Origin: Parabacteroides distasonis
Lineage (GTDB): Bacteria > Bacteroidota > Bacteroidia > Bacteroidales > Tannerellaceae
Assembly (NCBI GenBank): GCA_015060925.1
Contig: SUXM01000005.1
Coordinates: 1 to 64,000 of the forward strand
Reading direction: 5' to 3'
DNA: 64,000 nucleotides
The notes under the pieces were generated by a model. That model saw only the letters and a program-made list of their open reading frames with translations, ran no database searches and was not told the origin of the DNA. The position numbers and the translations under genes are program-made. This document shows, piece after piece, positions 7,800-17,197 of the stretch (within the stretch, counting starts at the first letter, position 1; each line of letters opens with the position of its first letter).

Positions 7800-9947
7800 A
7801 TGAGACCAAATTTTAAAAACATAGATATAAAGAATGCCGGATTTGTAGCTCAAAATGCTGCAGAATGGGCTAGAGCCAATGGTATTGAAGCCGATTGGAA
7901 AACACCTGAGCAGATTCAGGTAAAGTCTGTATATACAAAAGAGGATTTGGAAGGTATGGAACATTTGAACTATGCTTCTGGTTTACCTCCTTATTTGCGT
8001 GGACCGTATAGTGGCATGTATGCTATGCGTCCTTGGACAATCCGTCAGTATGCTGGATTCTCTACAGCAGAAGAATCTAATGCTTTCTATCGTCGTAATT
8101 TGGCTTCTGGACAAAAAGGTTTGTCGGTTGCTTTTGACTTGGCTACACATCGTGGTTATGATGCTGATAATGAACGTGTAGTTGGTGATGTGGGAAAAGC
8201 TGGTGTATCTATCTGTTCATTGGAAAATATGAAAGTTTTGTTTGATGGTATTCCATTGAATAAGATGTCTGTCTCTATGACTATGAATGGTGCTGTTCTT
8301 CCTGTTATGGCGTTTTATATCAATGCCGGTTTAGAACAAGGAGCTAAATTGGAAGAGATGGCAGGTACTATTCAGAATGATATTTTGAAAGAGTTTATGG
8401 TGCGTAATACTTATATCTATCCACCTGAATTCTCTATGCGTATCATTGCAGATATCTTTGAATATACTTCACAGAAGATGCCGAAGTTTAATTCAATCTC
8501 TATTTCAGGTTACCACATGCAGGAAGCTGGTGCAACTGCTGATATTGAAATGGCTTATACTTTATGTGATGGTTTGGAATATCTTCGTGCTGGTGTGAAT
8601 GCTGGTATTGATATTGATGCATTTGCTCCTCGTTTGTCTTTCTTCTGGGCAATCGGTATGAACCATTTCATGGAAATTGCAAAGATGCGTGCAGCTCGTA
8701 TGTTATGGGCGAAGATTGTAAAAAGTTTTGGAGCAAAGAATCCAAAATCTTTGGCATTACGTACACATAGCCAGACTTCAGGTTGGTCATTGACAGAACA
8801 GGATCCGTTTAATAACGTCGGTCGTACCTGTATTGAAGCAATGGCCGCTGCATTAGGTCATACACAGTCTTTACATACAAATGCGTTGGATGAAGCAATT
8901 GCGTTGCCAACAGATTTTTCTGCTCGTATTGCTCGTAATACTCAGATTTATATCCAGGAAGAAACAAAGGTTTGTAAAGAAATCGATCCTTGGGCAGGTT
9001 CTTATTATGTAGAATCTTTGACAAATGAATTGGTTCATAAAGGTTGGGCTTTAATTCAAGAAATCGAAAGTATGGGAGGTATGGCGAAAGCGATTGAAAC
9101 AGGCCTTCCTAAGATGCGTATTGAAGAGGCTGCAGCTCGTACACAGGCTCGTATCGATTCTGGTATTCAGACTATTGTTGGTGTTAACAAGTATCGTTTG
9201 GCGAAAGAAGATCCGATTGATATTCTTGAAATTGACAATACAGCTGTACGTAATGAACAGATTGAGTTATTAAATACTTTGCGTGCAAATCGTGATGAAG
9301 AAGCTGTGAAGAAAGCGTTAGCTGATATTACAGAATGTGTTCGTACAAAACAGGGTAACTTGTTGGATTTGGCAGTGAAAGCTGCAGGCTTACGTGCTTC
9401 ATTAGGTGAAATCTCTGATGCATGTGAAGCAGAAGTGGGACGTTATAAAGCAATTATTAGAACTATTTCAGGCGTGTATTCTTCAGAAACTAAGAAAGAT
9501 GCAGACTTCCAACGTGCGTGTGATTTGACAGCCGAGTTTGCAAAGAAAGAGGGTCGTCAACCTCGTATTATGATTGCTAAGATGGGGCAAGATGGACATG
9601 ACCGTGGTGCAAAAGTGGTGGCAACCGGTTATGCAGACTGTGGTTTTGACGTAGATATGGGACCGTTGTTCCAGACACCGGCAGAAGCTGCCCGTCAAGC
9701 TGTGGAAAATGACGTACATGTAATGGGTGTTTCTTCATTGGCTGCCGGACATAAGACTTTGGTTCCGCAAGTAATTGAAGAGTTGAAGAAGTTAGGTCGT
9801 GAAGATATTATCGTAATTGCAGGTGGTGTTATTCCGGCACAAGATTATGATTTCTTATATAAAGCGGGTGTGGCTGCTGTATTTGGACCGGGTACATCTG
9901 TAACTAAAGCCGCTTGCCAGATTCTTGAAATCTTGTTGAGTGAATAA
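7800..9947 (+). CDS. mutB: Methylmalonyl-CoA mutase large (catalytic) subunit
   Basis: 715 residues. It has an N-terminal TIM barrel with the CoA tunnel ([33 protein letters not shown] region, [10 protein letters not shown]). The C-terminal B12-binding domain carries [12 protein letters not shown]; His600 in DGHDRG is the expected lower axial ligand of cobalamin, followed by [12 protein letters not shown] and AGGVIP. It forms the heterodimer with MutA. The epimerase and the MeaB-type GTPase chaperone are not adjacent. A strong terminator follows, so the operon is just these two genes. Confidence 0.97.
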   Translation: MRPNFKNIDIKNAGFVAQNAAEWARANGIEADWKTPEQIQVKSVYTKEDLEGMEHLNYASGLPPYLRGPYSGMYAMRPWTIRQYAGFSTAEESNAFYRRNLASGQKGLSVAFDLATHRGYDADNERVVGDVGKAGVSICSLENMKVLFDGIPLNKMSVSMTMNGAVLPVMAFYINAGLEQGAKLEEMAGTIQNDILKEFMVRNTYIYPPEFSMRIIADIFEYTSQKMPKFNSISISGYHMQEAGATADIEMAYTLCDGLEYLRAGVNAGIDIDAFAPRLSFFWAIGMNHFMEIAKMRAARMLWAKIVKSFGAKNPKSLALRTHSQTSGWSLTEQDPFNNVGRTCIEAMAAALGHTQSLHTNALDEAIALPTDFSARIARNTQIYIQEETKVCKEIDPWAGSYYVESLTNELVHKGWALIQEIESMGGMAKAIETGLPKMRIEEAAARTQARIDSGIQTIVGVNKYRLAKEDPIDILEIDNTAVRNEQIELLNTLRANRDEEAVKKALADITECVRTKQGNLLDLAVKAAGLRASLGEISDACEAEVGRYKAIIRTISGVYSSETKKDADFQRACDLTAEFAKKEGRQPRIMIAKMGQDGHDRGAKVVATGYADCGFDVDMGPLFQTPAEAARQAVENDVHVMGVSSLAAGHKTLVPQVIEELKKLGREDIIVIAGGVIPAQDYDFLYKAGVAAVFGPGTSVTKAACQILEILLSE

Positions 9948-9971
9948 TTGATCGGTATAAATCAATGATAG

Positions 9972-10009
9972 AAGGACGAGATATTTTAGTATATCTCGTC
10001 CTTTTTTTG
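9972..10009 (+). terminator. Terminator of mutAB
   Basis: A perfect 13-bp stem (9972-9984 with 9991-10003), a 6-nt loop and a T7 run. Confidence 0.9.
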
Positions 10010-10034
10010 TCTGAATGATATGATTCTATCTTTG
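10006..10034 (+). promoter_or_regulatory. Candidate promoter of the S41-GT-DUF4922-MFS-kinase operon
   Basis: TTTG (10006-10009) and TATCTTTG (10027-10034) have a 17-nt spacer, slightly short of consensus. A second possible -7 box, TAAATTTG, lies at 10041-10048 but has no good -33 partner. Confidence 0.5.
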
Positions 10035-10063
10035 ATTTGTTAAATTTGTAGCAATATAAAAAA

Positions 10064-11485
10064 ATGTATATGCAAAGGTTTATGAAGAGAGGAGTTAATA
10101 GTTTCCTGTGGGTTTTGATGGGGTTGTTATACTTTTCTGCATGTAAAAGTGATGATGAGTTGGAAACATTGTCGGATGAAGGTACGAATGATTGGATTTA
10201 CAGGGTGATGGAGGCCTATTATTTGTGGTATGAGGATATACCAGAAAAGGCAAATTTGAATTTTTCTCAGTCTCCAGATAAATTTTTCGAATCATTGATA
10301 TCAGAACAAGATGGAGTGATGTTTGATGGTAAGTGGATACCATTTTCTACTATAGAGCAGAAAGATAATACAACTAAGACTGTAACAGCCTCTGATTCGT
10401 ATGGTTTTGAGTATGCAATCTTCCAAGATAGTAAATATTATTATGCGTGGGTTTTATATGTGTTGCCTGGGTCACCGGCAGCTGAAGCTGGAATAAAACG
10501 AGGAGATTGGATTATTGCAATAGGAAGTGATATACCAAATGTGACAAATACGGCAGTATTTCGTCAAGGTGCAGCGACAACGTTTCAGTTGGCTGATGCG
10601 ACAGTAGAGGGGAAAACAGTTGTGTTTAGTAGGCGTGAACAAGTAGAGATTGATGCTTCTCGTGCAGTAGAAGATACTCCATTCCTTAAAGATTCAGTTT
10701 ATACCATTGATGGAAAAAGTGTTGGTTATCTGTTGTACAATGGTTTTACCTCTGGACCGAATGATGAAGGAGATGCTTATGATGAGCAGATGAAAGAAAT
10801 TTTTGCACGTTTCAAGGCAGAACAGGTACGTGAATTTGTGTTGGATCTTCGATATAATCAAGGAGGATTGGTGACATCTGCTCAATTATTAACCTCTTTT
10901 TTAGCTCCAGCAGAAGCATTAGGAAAGACTTTTTGTTATATTGATTATAGTAAGAAACAGGAGGATAAAAATAGGGAAGAACTTCTATATAAAAATTCGC
11001 AGTTAGGTAATGCGAATTTGGATTTAGATCGATTGTTTGTATTGACTGGTTCAACAACAGCTTCAGCGTCAGAAGCGGTTATTAATTGTCTGATTCCATA
11101 TTTAGGACGTGAAAATATAATAATCATAGGAGAGAAAACAATAGGAAAACGAGTCGGATCGAATGTTTTTGGTAGTAAAGAAAAATATGATTGGTTGTTA
11201 CATCCGATTGTGCTTCGTATTTATAATGCAAATAGACAGGCTGATTATGCGAATGGATTTGTGCCTGATGTAGAACTGAAAGAATTAAGAGTTGGAAATA
11301 AATTGTATCCTTTTGGCGATATAAATGAACTTTTGTTGAAGGAGGCGATTTCGCAAATGACAGGTCAACAAGTAATGAAAAGTAAGATTTTGCAAGGTGT
11401 TGCCGATGAAGAGATTTTGCTTAAACCTTCTTTTTCAAAAGGAAGAGTCAAAGGACTGGTAGATAATAATGATAACATTGAATAA
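10064..11485 (+). CDS. S41-family (C-terminal processing type) peptidase lipoprotein
   Basis: 473 residues. A signal peptide ends in a lipobox (LLYFSAC), predicting an outer- or inner-membrane lipoprotein. A PDZ-like segment follows at about 130-200 (LPGSPAAEAGIKRGDWIIAIG), then the S41 protease domain. The catalytic serine is seen in TGSTTASASEAV, and the lysine in GEKTIGKRVGS. It is likely a periplasmic serine protease with a Ser/Lys dyad. The start could also be the ATG at 10082, which gives a shorter signal peptide. It opens a five-gene operon: the glycosyltransferase starts 8 nt downstream. Its substrate is unknown; the link with cell-wall sugar genes is by context only. Confidence 0.88.
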   Translation: MYMQRFMKRGVNSFLWVLMGLLYFSACKSDDELETLSDEGTNDWIYRVMEAYYLWYEDIPEKANLNFSQSPDKFFESLISEQDGVMFDGKWIPFSTIEQKDNTTKTVTASDSYGFEYAIFQDSKYYYAWVLYVLPGSPAAEAGIKRGDWIIAIGSDIPNVTNTAVFRQGAATTFQLADATVEGKTVVFSRREQVEIDASRAVEDTPFLKDSVYTIDGKSVGYLLYNGFTSGPNDEGDAYDEQMKEIFARFKAEQVREFVLDLRYNQGGLVTSAQLLTSFLAPAEALGKTFCYIDYSKKQEDKNREELLYKNSQLGNANLDLDRLFVLTGSTTASASEAVINCLIPYLGRENIIIIGEKTIGKRVGSNVFGSKEKYDWLLHPIVLRIYNANRQADYANGFVPDVELKELRVGNKLYPFGDINELLLKEAISQMTGQQVMKSKILQGVADEEILLKPSFSKGRVKGLVDNNDNIE

Positions 11486-11493
11486 ATAGAAAG

Positions 11494-12957
11494 ATGATAA
11501 GCTGCTTTATACCGTATATTTCACAGGAACAAGTCGAACAGACATTGAATGGATTAAAATCATGTGAACGAATTAAACGTATTTATCTGTTGGCAACAGA
11601 TACGGCGCATGTTTGTAATAGAGGAGATTGTGAATGGATTCAAATTGACTCCTTGAATAGTACAGCTACTTATCGAGCAATAGCTGCACATCTTGATACG
11701 AAATATGCTGTTGTTTATACGAAATATACGACATTGCAACCAGGGTTATTCCTTTGGGAACGGATGTGCTGTATAGCGGAGGATACGCAGGCAGGTATGT
11801 TGTATGCTGATCATTATCAGGTGATAGATGGTTGTCGTAAACCTACTCCTGTGATAGATTATCAAAAGGGTAGTTTGCGGGATGATTTTGAATTTGGATC
11901 CGTCTTGTTCTTTAATTCTACCTTATTGAAAGAGGTTGTTGCAGAAATGGAGGTTGATTATCAGTTTGCTGGATTGTATGATTTGCGGTTACGTATATCA
12001 GAAAAGGCAGAATTGGTACACATTAATGAATATCTTTATGCTGAAGTAGAGTTGGATACACGTAAAAGTGGGGAGAAGCAGTTTGATTATGTGAATCCAC
12101 GTAATAGAGCTGTACAGGTAGAAATGGAGAGAGCTTGTACGGCTTATCTGAAAAGGGTTGAAGCTTATTTGCCTCCTCTTTTTGAATCAATAACATTTGA
12201 TTCTGGAATATCTTTCCCGGTAGAGGCTTCTGTTATTATTCCGGTTCGCAACCGTGTCCGCACGATTGATGATGCTATCCATTCTGTATTATCTCAAGAT
12301 ACAACCTTTATTTATAATTTAATTATAGTCGATAATCATTCAACAGATGGAACTACAGAAGTAATCGCAAAATATGCTGATGATAAACGGGTAATCCATG
12401 TGATACCGGAACGAGATGATTTGGGAATAGGTGGTTGTTGGAACATTGGAGTTCATCATCCACAATGTGGTAAATTTGTGGTTCAGTTAGATAGTGATGA
12501 TGTCTATAGTAGTTCGGATACTTTACAGAAGGTTGTGGATGCTTTTTATATGCAAAATTGTGCTATGGTAGTAGGTTCCTATCGAATGACTGATTTTCAA
12601 ATGCAGGAGATACCCCCCGGTATTATAGATCATAAGGAATGGACTCCGGAGAACGGTAGGAATAATGCTCTTCGTATCAATGGATTAGGTGCTCCTCGTG
12701 CTTTTTATACTCCTATATTAAGACGAATTAATTTACCTAATACCAGTTATGGAGAGGATTATGCCATAGGATTGCGTATCTCTCGAACTTGGCGGATTGG
12801 ACGTATTTATGATGTATTGTATCTTTGTCGACGTTGGGAGGATAATTCGGATGCTTCATTAGATGTCATAAAGATGAACGGTCATAATACATATAAAGAT
12901 CGTATTCGTACATGGGAATTACAGGCACGTATAGCTTTGAATAAAAGTCATGAATGA
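11494..12957 (+). CDS. Tandem GT2-like glycosyltransferase
   Basis: 487 residues. Residues 235-470 form a clear GT-A family 2 domain: ASVIIPVRNRVRTIDDAIHSV, IIVDNHSTDGTTE, and QLDSDD as the DxD-type metal/nucleotide-sugar motif. Residues 1-230 look like a second, degenerate GT-A fold (start MISCFIPYISQEQV, later GMLYADHY and FGSVLFFN), so the protein may be a tandem with one active site. There is no signal peptide or membrane segment, so it is predicted cytoplasmic. It overlaps the DUF4922 gene by 8 nt, implying translational coupling. Donor and acceptor sugars are not predictable. Confidence 0.85.
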   Translation: MISCFIPYISQEQVEQTLNGLKSCERIKRIYLLATDTAHVCNRGDCEWIQIDSLNSTATYRAIAAHLDTKYAVVYTKYTTLQPGLFLWERMCCIAEDTQAGMLYADHYQVIDGCRKPTPVIDYQKGSLRDDFEFGSVLFFNSTLLKEVVAEMEVDYQFAGLYDLRLRISEKAELVHINEYLYAEVELDTRKSGEKQFDYVNPRNRAVQVEMERACTAYLKRVEAYLPPLFESITFDSGISFPVEASVIIPVRNRVRTIDDAIHSVLSQDTTFIYNLIIVDNHSTDGTTEVIAKYADDKRVIHVIPERDDLGIGGCWNIGVHHPQCGKFVVQLDSDDVYSSSDTLQKVVDAFYMQNCAMVVGSYRMTDFQMQEIPPGIIDHKEWTPENGRNNALRINGLGAPRAFYTPILRRINLPNTSYGEDYAIGLRISRTWRIGRIYDVLYLCRRWEDNSDASLDVIKMNGHNTYKDRIRTWELQARIALNKSHE

Positions 12958-13873
12958 TTTAGAATTACAGGTAAAAAAATTATTGGATAATCAGTTGCAT
13001 ACATGGCAAGTTGTACAAGATAATTATGCAGCATTGGATTTTGTTCAAATACGTCGTATAGAATGTTTAGGAAGAGAGGTCTTATTGCAATTTAATCCGA
13101 AAAGAATACATTCTTCTGCTGCTAAAGTAGATAAAGCATCTTTGGAGGCTCGTCCTTGTTTCTTTTGTTATCGACCAAAAGAACAGGAAAGTGTCATTTA
13201 TAATTCTGATTTTGAGATATTGGTAAATCCATACCCCATCTTCCAGGAACATTTGACAATACCTTTGCTAAGACATGAGCGGCAACAGGTGAAACCTTAT
13301 ATGGAAACAATGTTGGATTTAGCAAAATCATTACCCTCTTTTGCTATATTTTATAATGGACCGAAGTGTGGGGCTTCAGCTCCTGATCATATGCATTTTC
13401 AAGCAGGGACTCGTGATGGTTTCCCTGTTATACAAAATTGGATTAGAGAGGAGAAAAAACTTATTTGGGAAAAGAATGGGGTAAATCTCTATATGAACAG
13501 TTATATTTCACCAACCACTCTTTTCTTTGTATCTAAAGATAGAGAGGGAGTATTGGAACTTTTTGAACGCTTGTATGACTTATTGGAGATAAAACAAGAG
13601 GAATATGAACCTCGTATAAATTTATTAACCTGGGTAAATCATGAGGAGTGGATTATTTGTCTATTCCCTCGTGAAAGTTCTCGCCCATTCTGTTATTATG
13701 CAGAGGAGAATGATAAGATTTTAATTAGTCCTGCAACTGTTGAAATGTCTGGCCTTTTTATCACTCCATTGGAAAGTGATTTTTTGAAAGTGACGGCTAA
13801 AGATTTACAAACGATTTGGCAAGAAGTAAGTGTTGAAAAAGATAAGATTGAAAGTCTTATTTGTAAGATTTAA
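12950..13873 (+). CDS. DUF4922 protein, GalT/HIT-like nucleotidyltransferase fold
   Basis: 307 residues. I recognise the DUF4922 family. Two features point to the HIT/GalT superfamily: a CxxC pair (RPCFFCYRP, about residue 66) like the zinc site of GalT, and PDHMHFQAG at about 146-154, matching the H-x-H-x-Q signature of GalT, Ap4A phosphorylase and GDP-galactose phosphorylase. By analogy it would transfer or phosphorolyse a nucleotide-sugar bond. No activity is established to my knowledge. It is sandwiched between a glycosyltransferase (8-nt overlap) and an AmpG-like transporter (14-nt gap), with a sugar kinase downstream, so a sugar-phosphate substrate is plausible. Confidence 0.8.
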   Translation: MNDLELQVKKLLDNQLHTWQVVQDNYAALDFVQIRRIECLGREVLLQFNPKRIHSSAAKVDKASLEARPCFFCYRPKEQESVIYNSDFEILVNPYPIFQEHLTIPLLRHERQQVKPYMETMLDLAKSLPSFAIFYNGPKCGASAPDHMHFQAGTRDGFPVIQNWIREEKKLIWEKNGVNLYMNSYISPTTLFFVSKDREGVLELFERLYDLLEIKQEEYEPRINLLTWVNHEEWIICLFPRESSRPFCYYAEENDKILISPATVEMSGLFITPLESDFLKVTAKDLQTIWQEVSVEKDKIESLICKI

Positions 13874-13887
13874 AAGTAAAATTTAAG

Positions 13888-15189
13888 ATGTTAAACAGAC
13901 CTTCAGTAGATAAACGTTCGCCTTGGTTTTGGGTTCCTTCCTTATATTTTGCGCAAGGAATCCCTTATGTGGCAGTGATGATTGTGTCGGTATTGATGTA
14001 TAAACGATTAGGTGTTTCTAATACAGATATAGCTCTTTATACAAGTTGGCTTAATCTTCCTTGGGTTATTAAGCCTATTTGGAGTCCTTTTGTTGATTTG
14101 CTGAAAACAAAACGTTGGTGGGTAGTAACGATGCAACTTTTGATAGGTGCGGGGTTAGCAGGTGTAGCTTTTATGATTCCTATCTCTATGTTTTTTCAAA
14201 CGACATTGGCTGTTTTCTGGTTGTTGGCATTTAGTTCTGCAACTCATGATATAGCTGCAGATGGATTTTATATGTTGGGCTTGGATTCACACGATCAAGC
14301 TTTCTTTGTGGGAATTCGTAGTACTTTTTACCGATTGGCTATTATTGCAGGACAAGGACTTTTGGTTATGTTTGCTGGTTTTATGGAAAATTCAACCGGT
14401 AATATACCTTTGGCATGGTCTATTACTTTTTTTATTTTAGCAGGATTATTTTTAGGATTGTTTATTTATCATCGTTTTATCCTTCCTTTTCCAAAAGAGG
14501 ATAAGACTTCTTTGACTGTTACACCAATTTCTTTATTGAAAGAGTTCTTTGGAACATTTGCCTCTTTTTTTAAGAAGAAACAAATGGTTGTAGCGGTTCT
14601 TTTTATGCTTCTTTATCGCTTCCCTGAAGCACAATTGACGAAGTTAGTGACTCCTTTTTTAGTGGATCCTCGTGAGGTAGGAGGACTTGGATTATCTACA
14701 GCAGAGATAGGTTTGGTTTATGGGACAGTTGGAACAATCGGTTTGACTATAGGAGGTATATTAGGAGGTGTGGCTGCTTCTGCCGGAGGTTTAAAAAAAT
14801 GGCTTTGGCCTATGGCTTTAGCTATTTCTTTACCGGATGCCGTTTTTATCTATTTGAGTAGTGCCTTGCCTAGTAATTTGTGGATTATTAATGCTTGTGT
14901 GTTTGTGGAACAATTTGGGTATGGATTTGGATTTACTGCTTATATGTTATTCTTAATCTACTATTCAGAAGGTGAACATAAGACAGCCCATTATGCGATA
15001 TGTACGGCTTTTATGGCATTAGGTTTGATGTTACCAGGTATGGCTGCCGGATGGTTACAAGAGCAGATGGGATATGTGAATTTTTTTTGGTGGGTCATGG
15101 CATGTTGTATGGTGACTTTGCTAGTAACTGCATGTTTAAAGATTTATCCAGAGTTTGGGAAAAAGAATAAAGAAGAGAAAAGCCTATGA
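13888..15189 (+). CDS. AmpG-like MFS transporter
   Basis: 433 residues with about 12 hydrophobic segments. The start (SLYFAQGIPYVAVMIVSVLMY) and the LPWVIKPIWSPFVDLL segment after TM2 are characteristic of the AmpG/acetyl-CoA-transporter-like branch of the MFS. SATHDIAADGFYM corresponds to its conserved TM4 motif. AmpG imports GlcNAc-anhydroMurNAc muropeptides across the inner membrane. Overlap by 4 nt with a BadF-type amino-sugar kinase supports a peptidoglycan or amino-sugar salvage role; the actual substrate is inference. Confidence 0.85.
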   Translation: MLNRPSVDKRSPWFWVPSLYFAQGIPYVAVMIVSVLMYKRLGVSNTDIALYTSWLNLPWVIKPIWSPFVDLLKTKRWWVVTMQLLIGAGLAGVAFMIPISMFFQTTLAVFWLLAFSSATHDIAADGFYMLGLDSHDQAFFVGIRSTFYRLAIIAGQGLLVMFAGFMENSTGNIPLAWSITFFILAGLFLGLFIYHRFILPFPKEDKTSLTVTPISLLKEFFGTFASFFKKKQMVVAVLFMLLYRFPEAQLTKLVTPFLVDPREVGGLGLSTAEIGLVYGTVGTIGLTIGGILGGVAASAGGLKKWLWPMALAISLPDAVFIYLSSALPSNLWIINACVFVEQFGYGFGFTAYMLFLIYYSEGEHKTAHYAICTAFMALGLMLPGMAAGWLQEQMGYVNFFWWVMACCMVTLLVTACLKIYPEFGKKNKEEKSL

Positions 15190-16040
15190 AAAAAATGATA
15201 TTGATTGCGGATAGTGGTTCAACTAAAACGGATTGGTGTGTGATATCTGATGGAGTAATTGTCTGTCAAGTGAAAACAGATGGAATTAATCCTTTTTTTC
15301 AGTCAGAGATAGATATTGTAAAAATACTTGAAAGATCTTTACTTCCCAAAATAGAATCTTATGTCTCTGTGATTAGTGCTGTTTACTTTTATGGAGCAGG
15401 TTGTGCTTTCCCTGAAAAAAATATGATAGTGGAACAAGCAATTGCTCAATATATACCAGTAAACATAGAGATCCGAAGTGATTTATGGGCTGCTGTTCGA
15501 GCTTTATGTCAACGTCAACCAGGGATTGCTTGTATTTTAGGAACGGGAGCTAATTCTTGTCAATATGATGGAAACAAAATAATTAATCAAGTTTCTCCTT
15601 TAGGGTTTATATTAGGAGATGAAGGTAGTGGTGCTGTATTGGGTAAATTATTAGTGGGGGATATTTTAAAGAATCAGTTATCAAAGGATTTGAGGGAAGA
15701 TTTTTTCAAAGAATATCAGTTGACACCTGCTATGATATTGGATAAGGTATATAAACAACCTTTTCCAAATCGTTTTTTAGCAACTTTTTCTCCTTTTATA
15801 TATAAATATATAGATGAACCATCAATAAAACAGATTGTTGTTAAAAGTTTTACGGATTTTTTTGTTCGTAATATAATGCAGTATGAATATACCAAATACC
15901 CAATTCATGTGGTTGGTTCAATAGCTTGGTATTTTCAGGAACAATTAAAAGAAGTATCAAGAACATTGGGGCTTCAAATAGGAACAATCCTTCAAAGTCC
16001 GTTGGAAGGATTAATCTTATATCATGCAAAACATGATTGA
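15186..16040 (+). CDS. BadF/BadG-family N-acetylamino-sugar kinase
   Basis: 284 residues. ASKHA-fold sugar kinase: phosphate-1 motif ILIADSGSTKTDW, phosphate-2 motif ILGTGANSCQYDG, and the family signature LGDEGSGAVLGK; adenosine motif near VVGSIAWYF. It belongs to the GlcNAc/MurNAc kinase (NagK/MurK-like) branch of the BadF family and would phosphorylate a free amino sugar in the cytoplasm. The stop-start overlap with the AmpG-like carrier indicates co-translation. MurNAc versus GlcNAc specificity cannot be decided from the sequence. It ends the operon, and a new promoter follows. Confidence 0.85.
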   Translation: MKKMILIADSGSTKTDWCVISDGVIVCQVKTDGINPFFQSEIDIVKILERSLLPKIESYVSVISAVYFYGAGCAFPEKNMIVEQAIAQYIPVNIEIRSDLWAAVRALCQRQPGIACILGTGANSCQYDGNKIINQVSPLGFILGDEGSGAVLGKLLVGDILKNQLSKDLREDFFKEYQLTPAMILDKVYKQPFPNRFLATFSPFIYKYIDEPSIKQIVVKSFTDFFVRNIMQYEYTKYPIHVVGSIAWYFQEQLKEVSRTLGLQIGTILQSPLEGLILYHAKHD

Positions 16041-16062
16041 AAAGGTACAGCATAGGATATGC

Positions 16063-16093
16063 TTTGTGTTTCAGTAAAATATCTATATATTTG
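16063..16093 (+). promoter_or_regulatory. Promoter of the sialidase-like gene cluster
   Basis: TTTG at 16063-16066 and TATATTTG at 16086-16093 with exactly 19 nt between: a full consensus match. It starts 23 nt after the kinase stop, separating this cluster from the upstream operon. Confidence 0.8.
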
Positions 16094-16127
16094 TTTAATG
16101 GATAAAGATTGAATGTGTAACTTAAAT

Positions 16128-17174
16128 ATGAATAACATGAAAAGAACTACTCTTATTTTATTAAGCTTACTTTTGTTGAATTTGATGGGACTTTATGCTC
16201 AAAAATATGACGTTAGTGTTCAGAAGATTTGGGATAATGGTTCACATACAGCTTTTACATCTTTGATTGAGTTTAAAGGAAAGTATTATTGCTCTTTCCG
16301 TGAAGGATTTGGTCATGTCTTTAATAAAGAAGGAAAAGCTGAAGGTAAAATACGAATCCTTGCATCTGCAGATGGGGATACTTGGGAATCGGTGGCTTTG
16401 ATGCATAAGCCTGAATTTGATTTACGTGATCCTAAATTATCTATTACACCAGATGGACGTTTGATGGTTATGATAGGAGGTTCCGTGTATAAAGAGAAAA
16501 AATTAGAAGCACAAATTCCACATGTCTCTTTTAGTGAAGATGGAAAAAACTTTACAGAACCTGTTCCTGTTAAGTTCAAAGACAATATAGGTGTTAATTT
16601 TGACTGGCTTTGGCGTGTAACATGGAATGGAACATTAGGTTATGTAGTTGATTATTCAAAAAAAGATAATGTTCAGCTTCTTTCATTATTAAAAACGAAA
16701 GATGGAACTCTTTATGAGTTTGTTTCAGAATTGAATGTTCCTGATTTTCCAAATGAAACAACGATTCGTTTTCTTCCTGATGAAACGATGTTGTTGATGG
16801 TTCGTAGAGAAAAAGGAGATAAAGGAACTTATTGGGGTATTAGTAAACCTCCTTATACCGAATGGACTTGGACTAATTTAAATGTGTTTGTAGGAGGTCC
16901 GGACTTTATTATTTTGGAAGATGGTCGTATTATAGCAGGAGGACGTTCGTTGTATTTGCCAAAATCTCCTAAAACAGTCTTGTATTTGGGAGATAAAGAG
17001 GGGCATTTTGAAGAACGATTTGTTTTGCCTTCAGGAGGTGATAATAGCTATCCTGGAATGATTGTGGTAGGAGATCAATTGTGGGTAAGTTATTATTCAA
17101 CTCATGAGACTCCTAAGGCTTCCATTTATTTGGCTAAACTTCCATTATCCATGTTTGATGTGTATAAAAAATAG
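16128..17174 (+). CDS. Secreted sialidase-like beta-propeller protein
   Basis: 348 residues from this start. A Sec signal peptide (KRTTLILLSLLLLNLMGLYAQ) precedes a beta-propeller with two Asp-box-like turns (SADGDTW and SEDGKNF). A Y-x-SFREGF segment stands where sialidases have their FRIP arginine, and SGGDNSYPGMI near the end is typical of these sialidase-fold proteins. The classic FRIP sequence is not present, so sialic acid cleavage is uncertain; it may be another exo-glycosidase of the same fold. ATG codons at 16113 and 16137 are alternative starts. It is followed 23 nt later by an esterase, suggesting stepwise removal of acetyl and sugar groups from a glycan. Confidence 0.75.
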   Translation: MNNMKRTTLILLSLLLLNLMGLYAQKYDVSVQKIWDNGSHTAFTSLIEFKGKYYCSFREGFGHVFNKEGKAEGKIRILASADGDTWESVALMHKPEFDLRDPKLSITPDGRLMVMIGGSVYKEKKLEAQIPHVSFSEDGKNFTEPVPVKFKDNIGVNFDWLWRVTWNGTLGYVVDYSKKDNVQLLSLLKTKDGTLYEFVSELNVPDFPNETTIRFLPDETMLLMVRREKGDKGTYWGISKPPYTEWTWTNLNVFVGGPDFIILEDGRIIAGGRSLYLPKSPKTVLYLGDKEGHFEERFVLPSGGDNSYPGMIVVGDQLWVSYYSTHETPKASIYLAKLPLSMFDVYKK

Positions 17175-17197
17175 AGATTAAATTAAATTATAATAGT

